NCBI GenBank assembly: GCA_051531935.1
Contig: JAOPTR010000024.1
Location: 31,615-95,614 of the forward strand
Direction of reading: 5' to 3'
Origin: OCS116 sp051531935
GTDB taxonomy: Bacteria; Pseudomonadota; Alphaproteobacteria; Rhizobiales; OSC116
Length of the DNA: 64,000 nt
Shown: in pieces, positions 31,721-41,821 of the stretch
How the letters are laid out: each line of letters opens with the position of its first letter
Numbering within the stretch: the first letter of the stretch is position 1
Made by a program: the position numbers and the translations under genes
The notes under the pieces: generated by a model
Told to the model about the DNA's origin: nothing
Seen by the model: only the letters and a program-made list of their open reading frames with translations
Database searches by the model: none

Positions 31721-33226
31721 ATGTCAGATGAAAAGTTGTCAGTAAGCGAGCAATTTGGCTTAGCTGAAGACCTCCATGTGGTCATAGTTGGCCGCCCAAA
31801 TGTCGGTAAATCGTCTCTATTCAACCGTTTGGTGGGTAAAAAACTCGCTTTGGTCGATGATCTTCCGGGTGTAACACGCGATCGCCGCCATGGCGATGCC
31901 TCAATCGGCGATATGAAATTCATCATCACCGATACAGCTGGCCTAGAAGATGCCGATGATAGCAAGCTCGAAGGCCGCATGCGCCTTCAAACCGAGCGCG
32001 CAATCGAGGAAGCTGATGTCGCATTGTTTATGATCGACAGCCGCGCAGGCGTCACCCCGCTCGATGAACATTTCGCAGATTTAATGCGCCGCAGCAAAAC
32101 ACCTTGCATCTTGTTATGTAATAAAGCCGAAGGTAAAGCAGGCGAATTTGGCATGTATGAAGCCTATTCACTTGGCCTTGGCGATCCGATTGCCATCAGT
32201 GCCGCTCATGGTGAAGGCATTGGCGAATTGCACGATGCGCTCGAGCCTCATTATGCAGAAGTTCATGCCGAAAATTTGCGGTTAGATGCCCAAATGCAAG
32301 CGTCACTAGACAGTGATGAAAGCAAGGTCGATGAAGATAGTGAAGATTTCCAAGTTGGTATAGATCGCCCATTGCGCGTGGCTATTGTTGGCCGCCCAAA
32401 TGCAGGCAAATCAACGCTCATCAACCAATTAATTGGCGAAGATCGTATGCTCACTGGCCCCGAGGCTGGCATCACACGCGATTCAATCGCTGTTGGTTGG
32501 GAGTGGCAAGGTAAAAAAATCAAGCTGTTCGATACCGCAGGCATAAGACGTCGCGCCAAGGTAAAGCAGAAGCTAGAAAAGTTATCAGTAGCAGATGGCC
32601 TACGCGCCATTCGTTTTGCCGAAGTTGTGGCACTAATTCTAGATGCAACAATCCCATTCGAGAAACAAGATCTAGCCATTGCTAGCCTTGTCGAGCGCGA
32701 AGGCCGCGCACTTGTCCTCATCGTTAATAAATGGGATTTGGTCGAAGATAAAACCGCAAAACGTAAAGAGCTAGCCGATTTGCTAGAATTGCAATTCCCG
32801 CATATGCGCGGCATTACAATGATCACAATGTCAGGTTTAACAGGCAAAGCGGTAGATCGCCTTATGCCTGCCATCTTCAAGACTTATGACATTTGGAACA
32901 AGCGTTTCGCAACTTCTCCGCTAAACCGTTGGTTGTCGCATATGGTCGAAGAGCACACACCACCAGCCCCTGGTGGTCGCCGCATTCGCTTACGTTATAT
33001 GACACAGGTTAAATCCCGCCCACCAACCTTCGTGCTTTTCTGCTCACGTCCAGAAGATTTGCCAACCAGCTATACACGCTATTTGGTCAACAATCTGCGT
33101 CGCGATTTCGATCTGCCGGGTGTGCCAATTCGTTTCCAAATGCGTGCAGGTGAAAACCCATATGCAGATAAGCGTAAAAAACGTACAGTTGTATCAATCA
33201 GCCAAAAGAAAAAATACCAATATTAA
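31721..33226 (+). CDS. der: ribosome-assembly GTPase Der (EngA)
   Basis: Tandem GTPase of 501 residues needed for 50S subunit assembly. The first G domain has GRPNVGKSS, the switch LPGVTRDRR, DTAGLED and CNKAEG; the second has GRPNAGKST, GITRDSI, DTAGIRRRAK and NKWD. A C-terminal KH-like domain follows (about 390-480), ending in a basic tail. Between the G domains is an acidic stretch rich in Asp and Ser. It follows the YfgM-like gene by 30 bases. Confidence 0.97.
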   Translation: MSDEKLSVSEQFGLAEDLHVVIVGRPNVGKSSLFNRLVGKKLALVDDLPGVTRDRRHGDASIGDMKFIITDTAGLEDADDSKLEGRMRLQTERAIEEADVALFMIDSRAGVTPLDEHFADLMRRSKTPCILLCNKAEGKAGEFGMYEAYSLGLGDPIAISAAHGEGIGELHDALEPHYAEVHAENLRLDAQMQASLDSDESKVDEDSEDFQVGIDRPLRVAIVGRPNAGKSTLINQLIGEDRMLTGPEAGITRDSIAVGWEWQGKKIKLFDTAGIRRRAKVKQKLEKLSVADGLRAIRFAEVVALILDATIPFEKQDLAIASLVEREGRALVLIVNKWDLVEDKTAKRKELADLLELQFPHMRGITMITMSGLTGKAVDRLMPAIFKTYDIWNKRFATSPLNRWLSHMVEEHTPPAPGGRRIRLRYMTQVKSRPPTFVLFCSRPEDLPTSYTRYLVNNLRRDFDLPGVPIRFQMRAGENPYADKRKKRTVVSISQKKKYQY

Positions 33227-33302
33227 GGGTGTGGTCGATTGCGACATAATGCCCCTTGTTAATAATCATTCGCAGTGATAGGTTGCCGTAAATATAAGAG
33301 GC

Positions 33303-34721
33303 ATGACTATGATTTCAAGGCGAAAATTTTTAACAGCAAGTACAACTTTGGGAACTGCAGCTATTGTCACTTATGCTGCACCCTTTGCTGTTCAATTGGC
33401 AAAACCTCAAAAGCTCAACTATGTTCTCAAAGCACAGTTGAGTGAATGGGGCTTTAATGGTCACATCAGCAATCCAGCACCCATTTATAGCTATCAAAAA
33501 AACACTCCAACCCCAATTCTACGCGCCAAACAAGGCCAACCTTTCAGCGCGTTATTGCAAAACAGCCTTGCCGAGCCAACCAGTATTCATTGGCACGGTG
33601 TGCGGCTGCCCAATGCTATGGATGGCGTGCCATATTTAACTCAAGAACCTGTCTATCCGACCGATGAATTCCTATATCAATTCACCCCCAAAGATGCAGG
33701 CACATATTTTTACCACTCTCACTTTAACAGCTTGGCACAATTAGGCTTCGGCCTATCAGGCATGCTCATTGTCGATGAGGCCGAAGAACAAAATTTTGAT
33801 GCCGATATACCGCTAGACTTGCGCGATTGGCGTATAGACGAAACTGGCAAATATCAAGATTTCCTAGAGCCAAAAACCGCGGCCAAAGCAGGTACATTTG
33901 GGCATCTTCACACGACAAATTGGCAACCAGATGCAGAATCTGAGCAACAAGCAGGTAGCTTGTTGCGTGTGCGTTTATTGGTATCAGATGTCACTCGTAT
34001 TTTTAAACTTATGGTCAAAGATGGCAATGGCATCGAAATGCCAGCCAAAATCATTGCCATTGATGGCAACCCTATAGATGAAATCAGAGATATGCAGCGC
34101 GAGTGGCTTGGGCCAGGTATGCGGATGGACATTGCCATCATCATGCCCAAACAAGGCGAACTTGTCGAAATTGTCAACACCTCAACCAATAAGCCTTGGG
34201 TCGTACAGCGCTTTAAATCTGTGGGCGATAATCTAAATCGCACATGGGCAGATCTAAAACCATTACCACAAAATCCCATCGAGCCGATCAATCTTCAGGG
34301 CGCCGAAATTAAGAAATTTGAATTCTCAGCCAGTTCGGGCGAACAAGAAAACTTGGGCATTAATTGTGCCGCATCAGAATATATTTTCTGGGCAATCAAT
34401 AAAACGGCCATAGGACATCTCGATCCAAATTCATCATCCATGAAGCCAACAGCCACACTAAAACTTGGTAAAACCTACATTTTCGAATTCACAAATGTCA
34501 CCCCGCAAACACATCCAATTCACTTGCATGGTTTTTTCTTTCGGGTTCTGTCTTCAACTAAACGCAAAATCATCCCGCATTGGGCAGACACATCACTGAT
34601 CCGTCCCAAAGAAACCGTAAGGGTGGCATTCAAGGCCGATACTGTCGGCAATTGGTTGATGCATTGCCATATATTAGAACATCAAAAAACAGGCATGACT
34701 GGCTTCATCAACGTAAGTTAA
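33303..34721 (+). CDS. multicopper oxidase with Tat signal
   Basis: Periplasmic oxidase of 472 residues. The N-terminus MISRRKFLTASTTLGTAA carries a twin-arginine signal (start at 33303 or 33309). All four copper-binding motifs are present: IHWHGVRLPN, YFYHSHFNS, THPIHLHGFFF and HCHILEHQKTGM, so type 1 and the trinuclear site look complete. CueO-like proteins oxidise Cu(I); laccase-like phenol oxidation is also possible. There is no Met-rich insert. It converges with an MFS exporter carrying a His-rich tail, overlapping it by four bases, which hints at a shared metal context. Confidence 0.9.
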   Translation: MTMISRRKFLTASTTLGTAAIVTYAAPFAVQLAKPQKLNYVLKAQLSEWGFNGHISNPAPIYSYQKNTPTPILRAKQGQPFSALLQNSLAEPTSIHWHGVRLPNAMDGVPYLTQEPVYPTDEFLYQFTPKDAGTYFYHSHFNSLAQLGFGLSGMLIVDEAEEQNFDADIPLDLRDWRIDETGKYQDFLEPKTAAKAGTFGHLHTTNWQPDAESEQQAGSLLRVRLLVSDVTRIFKLMVKDGNGIEMPAKIIAIDGNPIDEIRDMQREWLGPGMRMDIAIIMPKQGELVEIVNTSTNKPWVVQRFKSVGDNLNRTWADLKPLPQNPIEPINLQGAEIKKFEFSASSGEQENLGINCAASEYIFWAINKTAIGHLDPNSSSMKPTATLKLGKTYIFEFTNVTPQTHPIHLHGFFFRVLSSTKRKIIPHWADTSLIRPKETVRVAFKADTVGNWLMHCHILEHQKTGMTGFINVS

Positions 34722-36109
34722 TTGCGGTTTGGCCAATTTAAATGGTGTTCATCAATGTAAAAATCATGGGTATGCTTTAATTTCGCATGCTTGTGTTCAT
34801 GCACATGCGGCTCTGGGCCTTCCCACCCTTCATGCTCATGTTGGTGGTGTTCGTCATGTATATGTGGGTGTAAATGTTGCAGCGCATCATGGCTATGTTT
34901 CAATGTCACCGCATCGGTTTTCTTCCAATTTTTCAAACCAATAAAGAGCATTGCCAATGCGCATATGGCCAAAATAAACATACTCAGTTCAATCGCCAAA
35001 TTTTGTCCAAATTGTCCAGCAAGCACATAGGCAATAAGCCAGCCCATGTGAGTCAATGTAAATTGAGCCGAGAAAAATGCAGGTCTATTTGTGGCAGATG
35101 AGGATTGTTGTATTACCAACCCCGAAGGTGTCTGTAACCCAGCACTTGCAACACCCAGTAAAAACCAAACCACAAATAATCCAACTATATTTGCCAAGAA
35201 ACTAAAACTAAGCAAACCCATAACCACTAAAGCAGCAGATCCAATCATCACGTGACGAATATCAAATTTTTCTATCAATCTTGGTAAAATCAAGCTCATA
35301 ATCAAAGAACCACATCCAACAGCCGCGAATAAAAATGCAGTTATTGTTGCAGGTTGATCAAATAAATTTTGTGCAAAATGGGCGCTATTTACAATGATAA
35401 GTGCACCCGAAAGTGCAGCAATAAAGTTAAAACTCAACAGGCCGCGTAAGCGTGGTGTTTTTAAATAACTCTTCACGCCAAAACTTACATTGTGCCAAAT
35501 TCCACTTTGTCGTTCAGATGGTAAATTAGCAGGAAAAACCACAAATTTTAAAATCAAAGCCGAGAGGACAAAAGCTAACGAGTTGATATGAAACAATACC
35601 GAAAATTCCATAGTGAATAATAAAATAGCTGCAATCGTTGGGCTTAATAAATTTTCTAAATCATAAGTCATCCGCGAAAGTGATAAAGCTTTGCTATATT
35701 CTGCTTCCGTTTTAAAAACCGAGGGCAATGTTGCTTGGTAAAGAGGGGTAAAGCCGGCGCTGCATAAATTGAGCGTAAATATCATAATGTAAATATGCCA
35801 AGTCTCACTAGCCAATGGCAATGCAATCAATATGCCCGCTCGTACCAAATCAAAACTAATCATCATTAATTTGCGCGGCAGCCTATCGGTAAAAGCCCCA
35901 ATAATTGGTGCAAAACCAATATAGGCAAACATCTTGACCGCCAAAGCAAACGAAATTATTTGCGCCGCTTGGCTATTGTCCAATTTAAATGCAAATAAAG
36001 CCAAAGCAATGGTCGATAAACCAGTGCCAATCAAGGCAATGCTGTGTGCGGTAAAAAACAGTCTATATTGTCGGTTTTTAAGGGGTGCAAATATTTCAAA
36101 CATAGCCAT
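34718..36109 (-). CDS. MFS exporter with His-rich C-terminal tail (NreB-like)
   Basis: Twelve-helix MFS protein of 463 residues. The cytoplasmic loop FTDRLPRKLMM after helix 2 is the MFS signature. From about residue 405 the chain becomes a soluble tail with some twenty histidines in motifs such as HPHIHDEHHQHEHEG and HVHEHKHAKLKHTH. A His-rich tail on an MFS exporter is known from NreB, a nickel-resistance protein; the same type could export nickel, cobalt, zinc or copper. The 3' end overlaps the multicopper oxidase gene by four bases. The substrate is inferred from the tail only. Confidence 0.82.
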   Translation of the reverse strand: MAMFEIFAPLKNRQYRLFFTAHSIALIGTGLSTIALALFAFKLDNSQAAQIISFALAVKMFAYIGFAPIIGAFTDRLPRKLMMISFDLVRAGILIALPLASETWHIYIMIFTLNLCSAGFTPLYQATLPSVFKTEAEYSKALSLSRMTYDLENLLSPTIAAILLFTMEFSVLFHINSLAFVLSALILKFVVFPANLPSERQSGIWHNVSFGVKSYLKTPRLRGLLSFNFIAALSGALIIVNSAHFAQNLFDQPATITAFLFAAVGCGSLIMSLILPRLIEKFDIRHVMIGSAALVVMGLLSFSFLANIVGLFVVWFLLGVASAGLQTPSGLVIQQSSSATNRPAFFSAQFTLTHMGWLIAYVLAGQFGQNLAIELSMFILAICALAMLFIGLKNWKKTDAVTLKHSHDALQHLHPHIHDEHHQHEHEGWEGPEPHVHEHKHAKLKHTHDFYIDEHHLNWPNRN

Positions 36110-36118
36110 ATGCTATAT

Positions 36119-36868
36119 CTATAAACGCCCTAGATCAAACTCTTGTTTGTCAGTGTCGAATTTTAAAAGATTACTGTGGTAAAAGCAATCAGCTTGCCCC
36201 AACTTCACAAATGCAGACACCACTTCTTTTGGCTTGGTTATCGTGTCTTTATCAATTCCAGGGTAGGCTTTTGCCATCAGCCCCGTGTCAACCATAGTAG
36301 GGTCAACCATATTCACGTTCACCGTCATGTTTTCCATTTCGGCTGCATAAGTTTTAATCAATGCGTGCAGGCCAGCTTTCCCTGCGGCATAGCTTGCCCA
36401 ATATGGCTTTTCACCATCACGTGCTTCAGTGGTTGCCACAATCACACGTCCCGCATCGCTTTGGCGTAACAATGTATCCATTGAGCGCAACAATCTGAAG
36501 TTAGCAACAATATTAATCGCCACGCTATCTTCAAAATCTTTAACAGGAATATGAGACACAGGGCTTGTCGCGCCCATAAAAGCGGGCATACACACAAGAA
36601 TGTCTAATTTCCCATAGCGTTCGTAAATGATGCCACCCAAGCGGTCTAACGCTTCATAATCAGTCACATCAACAGGCACACAAGTTACAGTGCCGCCAAT
36701 CTCATCAATTGCATCATTTAAATCTTCTAAGCCGCCAACAGTTCTGGCTGTCGCAATTACATGTGCGCCTTGGCGCGCATATTCAAGCGCCACTTGGTAG
36801 CCAATTCCACGCGTAGCACCAACTATTAATGCAATTCTGCCGTCTAATTTTTTATCGTTGATGCTCAT
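36119..36868 (-). CDS. short-chain dehydrogenase/reductase downstream of purF
   Basis: Rossmann-fold oxidoreductase of 249 residues. The cofactor loop is ALIVGATRGIGYQVALEYA, the catalytic part is ATTEARDGEKPYWASYAAGKAGL with Tyr and Lys of the YxxxK motif, and the catalytic Ser position appears to be Thr. The ATG at 36868 follows the purF stop at once; the longer frame runs into purF. A short-chain dehydrogenase directly after purF is a familiar alphaproteobacterial arrangement. Substrate unknown. Confidence 0.88.
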   Translation of the reverse strand: MSINDKKLDGRIALIVGATRGIGYQVALEYARQGAHVIATARTVGGLEDLNDAIDEIGGTVTCVPVDVTDYEALDRLGGIIYERYGKLDILVCMPAFMGATSPVSHIPVKDFEDSVAINIVANFRLLRSMDTLLRQSDAGRVIVATTEARDGEKPYWASYAAGKAGLHALIKTYAAEMENMTVNVNMVDPTMVDTGLMAKAYPGIDKDTITKPKEVVSAFVKLGQADCFYHSNLLKFDTDKQEFDLGRL

Positions 36869-36869
36869 A

Positions 36870-38405
36870 TTATTCTTCTGATGGGTCGGTTTCAAGGAAT
36901 GACAATTGTCTATTGGATACTTTATCTTGTAAGTCTTTCAGTGGCGTTGGGTATTCTCCAGTGAAATAATGGTCAGTATAAGCAGGTTGGTTATCATCAC
37001 GGCCTTCGGGATGGCCCAATGCGCGGTAAACGCCATCAATAGACATAAAGCCCAAACTTGTTGCCCCCATAAAATCACGCATTTGGTCTAAATTATGAGT
37101 GGCTGCTAATAACGATTTTTGGGTTGGCATGTCAATGCCGTAATAATCAGGATGTTTAATAGGTGGGCAAGCTACACGCATATGGACTTCTTTAGCACCG
37201 GCATCAAACATCATTTTCACTATTTTAACACTGGTCGTACCACGCACCACACTGTCATCAATCAACATAATTTTTTTACCCTTCACCAAATGGCGAATGG
37301 GATTGAGTTTAAGCTTAACGCCTAATTCTCTGATGGCTTGTGTCGGCTCAATAAATGTGCGGCCAACATAATGGTTTCTAATGATAGCGAGTTCAAATGG
37401 CACGCCACTTTCTTGTGCGTAGCCGATGGCTGCGGGCACACCACTATCAGGCACAGGCACAACCATATCAATGTCAGCAGGGCATTCACGCGCTAACTCG
37501 CGGCCAAATTGCTTACGCACTTCATAAACAGTTTTACCACCAGCAACACTGTCAGGACGAGCAAAATATATATATTCAAAAATACAAGGACGAGGCTTAA
37601 CTTCACCAAATGGGAAATAAGACTGAATGCCATCAGTGGTAATGACAACCACTTCGCCATTTTCAATTTCACGAACAAACTCAGCACCAATAATATCCAA
37701 AGCACATGTTTCAGAACATAATACATATGAGCCGTCTAGCTTGCCTAAAACCAAAGGTCGAATGCCAAACCTATCGCGCGCACCAATTAATTTATGTTTA
37801 GACATGGCAAGCAATGCAAACCCACCTTCGAGCGTCTGAAGAGCTTCAATAAATTTATCAGTCAATTTAGTTTTTTGGCTTCGGGCCACCAAATGCAATA
37901 GTGCTTCACTATCACTGTTCGATTGGTAGATTGCGCCGTCTTCAACCAATTCACGACGTAAAGTCAGGCCGTTGGTAAAGTTACCATTATGACAACAAGC
38001 AAAACCGCCAGATTTTAAATCAGCATATAAAGGTTGTAGGTTGCGTAATGCACCGTCACCTGTGGTCGAATATCTGGCATGGCCAATTGCGCTGTGGCCT
38101 GCCAATTTATCCAATACGCGTTTTTTGGTGAAATAATCACCAACCAAGCCATTGCGTTTTTGGCTTTTAAAAACTTTTCCATTAAAAGAAACAATACCTG
38201 CCGCTTCTTGTCCACGATGCTGTAAAGCATGTAAACCAAGTGCAGTAAGGGCAGGGGCGTCGTTATGTCTAAATACGCCAAATATACCGCATTCTTCGTG
38301 TAATTTATCATCATCCAGATCAATGTTTGTGCCATCTACAGCACGATTGAATAATGGTTCGAATGTATCAGAGCCGCTTGTTTCACCATCAAACATATCT
38401 GTCAT
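36870..38405 (-). CDS. purF: amidophosphoribosyltransferase
   Basis: First enzyme of purine synthesis: PRPP plus glutamine to phosphoribosylamine. Of 511 residues, the first 37 form an extension before the nucleophile in LHEECGIFGVF (C38), which is expected to be removed to expose Cys as the N-terminus. The glutaminase part has HNGNFTNG and SNSDSEALLH; the phosphoribosyltransferase loop is KIMLIDDSVVRGTTSVK. It is separated from cvpA by a terminator and followed directly by the short-chain dehydrogenase. Confidence 0.97.
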   Translation of the reverse strand: MTDMFDGETSGSDTFEPLFNRAVDGTNIDLDDDKLHEECGIFGVFRHNDAPALTALGLHALQHRGQEAAGIVSFNGKVFKSQKRNGLVGDYFTKKRVLDKLAGHSAIGHARYSTTGDGALRNLQPLYADLKSGGFACCHNGNFTNGLTLRRELVEDGAIYQSNSDSEALLHLVARSQKTKLTDKFIEALQTLEGGFALLAMSKHKLIGARDRFGIRPLVLGKLDGSYVLCSETCALDIIGAEFVREIENGEVVVITTDGIQSYFPFGEVKPRPCIFEYIYFARPDSVAGGKTVYEVRKQFGRELARECPADIDMVVPVPDSGVPAAIGYAQESGVPFELAIIRNHYVGRTFIEPTQAIRELGVKLKLNPIRHLVKGKKIMLIDDSVVRGTTSVKIVKMMFDAGAKEVHMRVACPPIKHPDYYGIDMPTQKSLLAATHNLDQMRDFMGATSLGFMSIDGVYRALGHPEGRDDNQPAYTDHYFTGEYPTPLKDLQDKVSNRQLSFLETDPSEE

Positions 38406-38432
38406 TTAGGTATTTCCTTAAACAATATAGAA

Positions 38433-38466
38433 CACAAAAAAAGAAAGCTGCAATCATGCAGCTTTT
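38433..38466 (-). terminator. cvpA terminator
   Basis: Stem AAAGCTGCA (38444-38452) and TGCAGCTTT (38457-38465), four-base loop, followed on the minus strand by CTTTTTTTG. It lies a few bases after the cvpA stop and before purF. Confidence 0.75.
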
Positions 38467-38471
38467 CAAAA

Positions 38472-39122
38472 TCAACCCGGTAATGGTGTGGCTTGCTCAA
38501 CTTTTTCATTCAGTTGATCTGCCGCGTTTTGGTTTATGCCTTCGACCTTCGCGGGGTCTGTAGCTTGCGCCGATTCGCTATTGGCTTTTCGAGCATTTTT
38601 AATTTTACCCAAAAAGTCAGAAACAAAATTGCCTGGTTTATCGGGCAGGGCATCTAATAATATATCACTAGAATCTTTAATCAGGCCAATGGATCGCGCG
38701 CCTGTAATTTCATCATAATGGTCATTTTCATTTGGCTGAAATAACAACATAAGCAAGTAACAAGCTACAACCAACAAAAAGCCGCGTATGGCACCGAAAA
38801 TAAACCCAAGCGTTCTATCCAAAGCGCCAATTTTACTATCCAGTAATTTATCGGTAATCACATAGCTCAAAATAGATACTAATATCAAGGTGCCCAAAAA
38901 TAATGTGGCAGCCAATGCAATTTTAGCAACGGTATCGTTGGTAATTAGCTTTTTGGCCTCTGGCTCAAGTGGAAAATAAAACACAACAACGGCAACAACC
39001 GCAGCGCCCCAAGCAACAATGCTAAAAAATTCTCTTAAAAAGCCTCGTGTCATAGCGAGTAAACCCGATATGATAACGATAAAAAACAATGCAACATCTA
39101 AAATTGTAAATGGTGAGTCCAT
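38472..39122 (-). CDS. cvpA: CvpA family membrane protein
   Basis: Membrane protein of 216 residues related to the colicin V production protein. Four predicted helices fill the first 130 residues (TILDVALFFIVIISGLLAM at the start, GALDRTLGFIFGAIRGFLLV later), followed by a polar C-terminal half with no membrane segments. Located upstream of purF as in many proteobacteria. Its exact function is not settled in any organism. Confidence 0.9.
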   Translation of the reverse strand: MDSPFTILDVALFFIVIISGLLAMTRGFLREFFSIVAWGAAVVAVVVFYFPLEPEAKKLITNDTVAKIALAATLFLGTLILVSILSYVITDKLLDSKIGALDRTLGFIFGAIRGFLLVVACYLLMLLFQPNENDHYDEITGARSIGLIKDSSDILLDALPDKPGNFVSDFLGKIKNARKANSESAQATDPAKVEGINQNAADQLNEKVEQATPLPG

Positions 39123-39218
39123 ATTTGCCCCATAGCATGATGAATTTGTGACAGTGATAATGCAAAAATAAAAATAATTCTATAGAATTATGACAATTGA
39201 TACATATATTCTTACTTT

Positions 39219-40652
39219 TTAAGTCATATTTGCAGCTAATTTTGCGACCAAGCTTATTAAATGGTCAACTTCTTCAATTTTTAGGGCGTTTTTTACGTCT
39301 TTTTGATCACTTTTTGAGCCTTTTTGGCCATTTTTTGCCGCTTTTTTGCCCTGTTTTTGGCCTAAATTGGCAATAATCGCTTGGCTAAAACCAAGTTTTT
39401 CAGCTTCTTTTAGCCGCGCACTGCTTTGGCTTGGGTTTCTTGTGGCGCCACTTAAAGAAATTTCACCAAACATTATAGTGCCTTTTGGCAAGGGTTTTTG
39501 GGTGATAGATGATATTAAAGCCGCCGCAACTGCCATGTCGGCTGCGGGTTCTTTGATTTTTAGGCCGCCTGCAACGTTTAAATAAACATCGTGTTTTGCC
39601 AATCCCAACCCACAATGGGCATCCAGTACCGCCAAAATCATAGCCAAACGTGATGAATCCCACCCCACAACGGCGCGGCGCGGGGTTGCTAGTGAAGTTT
39701 CGGCAACGAGTGCCTGAATTTCGACCAATAATGGCCTTGTGCCTTCCATGCCTGCAAATACGGCAGCGCCTGGTGTTTGGCCGTCTCTGTCACCTAGAAA
39801 TAATTCTGATGGGTTGGTCACTTCGGCAAGGCCAAGGCCTGTCATTTCAAATACGCCAATTTCGTCAGTGGCACCAAAACGGTTTTTTACGCCGCGCAAA
39901 ATCCTATATTGATGGCCGCGTTCGCCTTCAAAGTATAGCACTGCATCCACCATATGTTCGACCACGCGCGGCCCTGCAATTTGGCCATCCTTGGTAACAT
40001 GGCCTACCAAAATAACGGCTACATTATGCGCTTTGGCATAACGGATTAATGTTTGGCTGGAGGTTCTCACTTGAGAAACAGTGCCTGGGGGGCTATCAAG
40101 ATTATCAGACCACATGGTTTGGATGGAATCAATAACCACCAAAGCTGGTTTTTGTTTTTCAGGATCATCCAAGGTAGCTATGATATTTGACAAATTGGTT
40201 TCAGCGCCCAATTCAACAAGGCTGTTTTCAACTTTTAAGCGTTCCGCGCGTAACCGAACTTGGGCAATCGCTTCCTCGCCCGATATGTAAACCACACGTT
40301 GGCCCGTATCAGCCAATTTTGCTGCAACTTGTAATAAGAGAGTGGATTTACCAATGCCAGGGTCGCCACCGACAAGCAATGCAGAGCCGGGCACAATGCC
40401 ACCACCTGCCACGCGGTCAAATTCACTAATGCCTGTTTTATATCTGGGGGCTTCAACAATATCACCTTTAAGTGGCACAAGTTCAATTTGCCGACCTTTG
40501 CTTGCACTTTTAACCGGAGTGCCACCAATGCCACCAGTTTCACTACCTTCTTGGATGCTGTTCCATTCGCCACAATTGTCGCAACGGCCTGCCCATTTTG
40601 TATAGCTCGCACGGCATTCTTTACAAATATAGCTGACTTTAACTTTTGCCAT
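39219..40652 (-). CDS. radA: DNA repair protein RadA
   Basis: RecA-like recombination ATPase of 477 residues from the ATG at 40652. The N-terminal zinc finger is YICKECRASYTKWAGRCDNCG, Walker A is GDPGIGKSTLL, and the RadA signature KNRFG is present. A Lon-like C-terminal domain follows (NVAGGLKIKEPAADMAVAAALIS). Near the end is a Lys/Gln-rich low-complexity insert (GQKQGKKAAKNGQKGSKSD). The start shares one base with the alr stop (TAATG); the frame runs further upstream inside alr but without conserved residues. Confidence 0.96.
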   Translation of the reverse strand: MAKVKVSYICKECRASYTKWAGRCDNCGEWNSIQEGSETGGIGGTPVKSASKGRQIELVPLKGDIVEAPRYKTGISEFDRVAGGGIVPGSALLVGGDPGIGKSTLLLQVAAKLADTGQRVVYISGEEAIAQVRLRAERLKVENSLVELGAETNLSNIIATLDDPEKQKPALVVIDSIQTMWSDNLDSPPGTVSQVRTSSQTLIRYAKAHNVAVILVGHVTKDGQIAGPRVVEHMVDAVLYFEGERGHQYRILRGVKNRFGATDEIGVFEMTGLGLAEVTNPSELFLGDRDGQTPGAAVFAGMEGTRPLLVEIQALVAETSLATPRRAVVGWDSSRLAMILAVLDAHCGLGLAKHDVYLNVAGGLKIKEPAADMAVAAALISSITQKPLPKGTIMFGEISLSGATRNPSQSSARLKEAEKLGFSQAIIANLGQKQGKKAAKNGQKGSKSDQKDVKNALKIEEVDHLISLVAKLAANMT

Positions 40653-41770
40653 TATATATAATTCCTCAAAAACCGTTTGCCTAAACTTGTCAATATTTCG
40701 TAAGCGATCGTATCTGACCAATTTGCCAGCATATCAAGGCTGATATTTTCACCGATAACCTCAACATAATCGCCTTCGCGGAGCATATCTTCAGGGAGTG
40801 AGCTTGCATCTACAACGATCATATCCATAGAAACCTTGCCTAGAATTGGCAATTTATAATTTTTAAAACAGAAATAACCACCATCAATATCGGCACTGCT
40901 GATTTGGCGGAATAAACCATCGGCATAGCCTGCCGCTATAATGGCGGTTCTCATCGGTTTATCTGCCGTGAAAAAATGGCCATAGCCCACCATGTCGTTT
41001 TTTTCCAAATGCGATATTTGCAATACGCGCACAGATAGTTTGAGCACAGGTTCAAGTTCAATGGGGTAGTTTTTAAATGGTTTAACGCCCCACAAAGCAA
41101 TGCCTGGTCTTAGAATATGAACGTTTTCTGAACCATTATGTTGTAACGTTTTAAGTGCAATCGCGGCACTATTAGCAAAACTTTGGTCTGTATTGGGTAA
41201 CAAGGTTGCAACCAGTTCAAACTGGTTCACTTGTGCCGAATTTTGCGCATCATCTGGCCAATCGGCACTGGCAAAATGGCTCATAATATGATGTATTTTC
41301 AGCTTGTCTAAAATATGAGGGGCGATATTTTTAAAATCACTTAGTGATAAGCCCAAGCGGTTAATGCCAGAGTTGAAATGTAATACACATGACAAGTTGC
41401 CAAAACCCGCCCATGCTTGTATTTGTGGCACACTTGCGAGACATGGGATTAGATTATGTTTTTGATAAATAGCTTCAGAGCCGATGAATAGCCCATCCAG
41501 AACGCAAATTTCGATGTCGGCAAACTCCGAGCGCAATGAAATAGCTTCATCGGGCGTTGCCACGTAAAATAAGCGACAACCAGCCATATATAAAGCGTGG
41601 GAAACTTCTATCATTCCCAAGCCATAACCATTGGCCTTAACAACCGCTGAAATTATAGCATTTGTATCAAATTTACGGCAATATTCGGTAATATTTTGAT
41701 AGTTTTTTGCGATCGCGTTTCTATCAATCTCTAATATTCCTGTGGCAAGATTCTGGTTTTGTTCGTACAT
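40652..41770 (-). CDS. alr: alanine racemase
   Basis: PLP enzyme making D-alanine for peptidoglycan, 372 residues. The cofactor Lys lies in VVKANGYGLGM, FNSGINRLGL and the HFASADWPD segment belong to the barrel, and GKVSMDMIVVDAS in the C-terminal beta domain is the usual second-subunit active-site region. It lies between dnaB and radA in the same direction and is coupled to radA by a one-base overlap. Confidence 0.95.
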   Translation of the reverse strand: MYEQNQNLATGILEIDRNAIAKNYQNITEYCRKFDTNAIISAVVKANGYGLGMIEVSHALYMAGCRLFYVATPDEAISLRSEFADIEICVLDGLFIGSEAIYQKHNLIPCLASVPQIQAWAGFGNLSCVLHFNSGINRLGLSLSDFKNIAPHILDKLKIHHIMSHFASADWPDDAQNSAQVNQFELVATLLPNTDQSFANSAAIALKTLQHNGSENVHILRPGIALWGVKPFKNYPIELEPVLKLSVRVLQISHLEKNDMVGYGHFFTADKPMRTAIIAAGYADGLFRQISSADIDGGYFCFKNYKLPILGKVSMDMIVVDASSLPEDMLREGDYVEVIGENISLDMLANWSDTIAYEILTSLGKRFLRNYI

Positions 41771-41821
41771 AAGGTTAGCTTATATTAATGGCTATAGTTA
41801 ATCAAGAACAAAATAAGAACA

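Noticed and set aside
32263..32880. 205-residue minus-strand open frame
   Set aside because: Antisense to der, whose GTPase motifs are intact in the plus frame.
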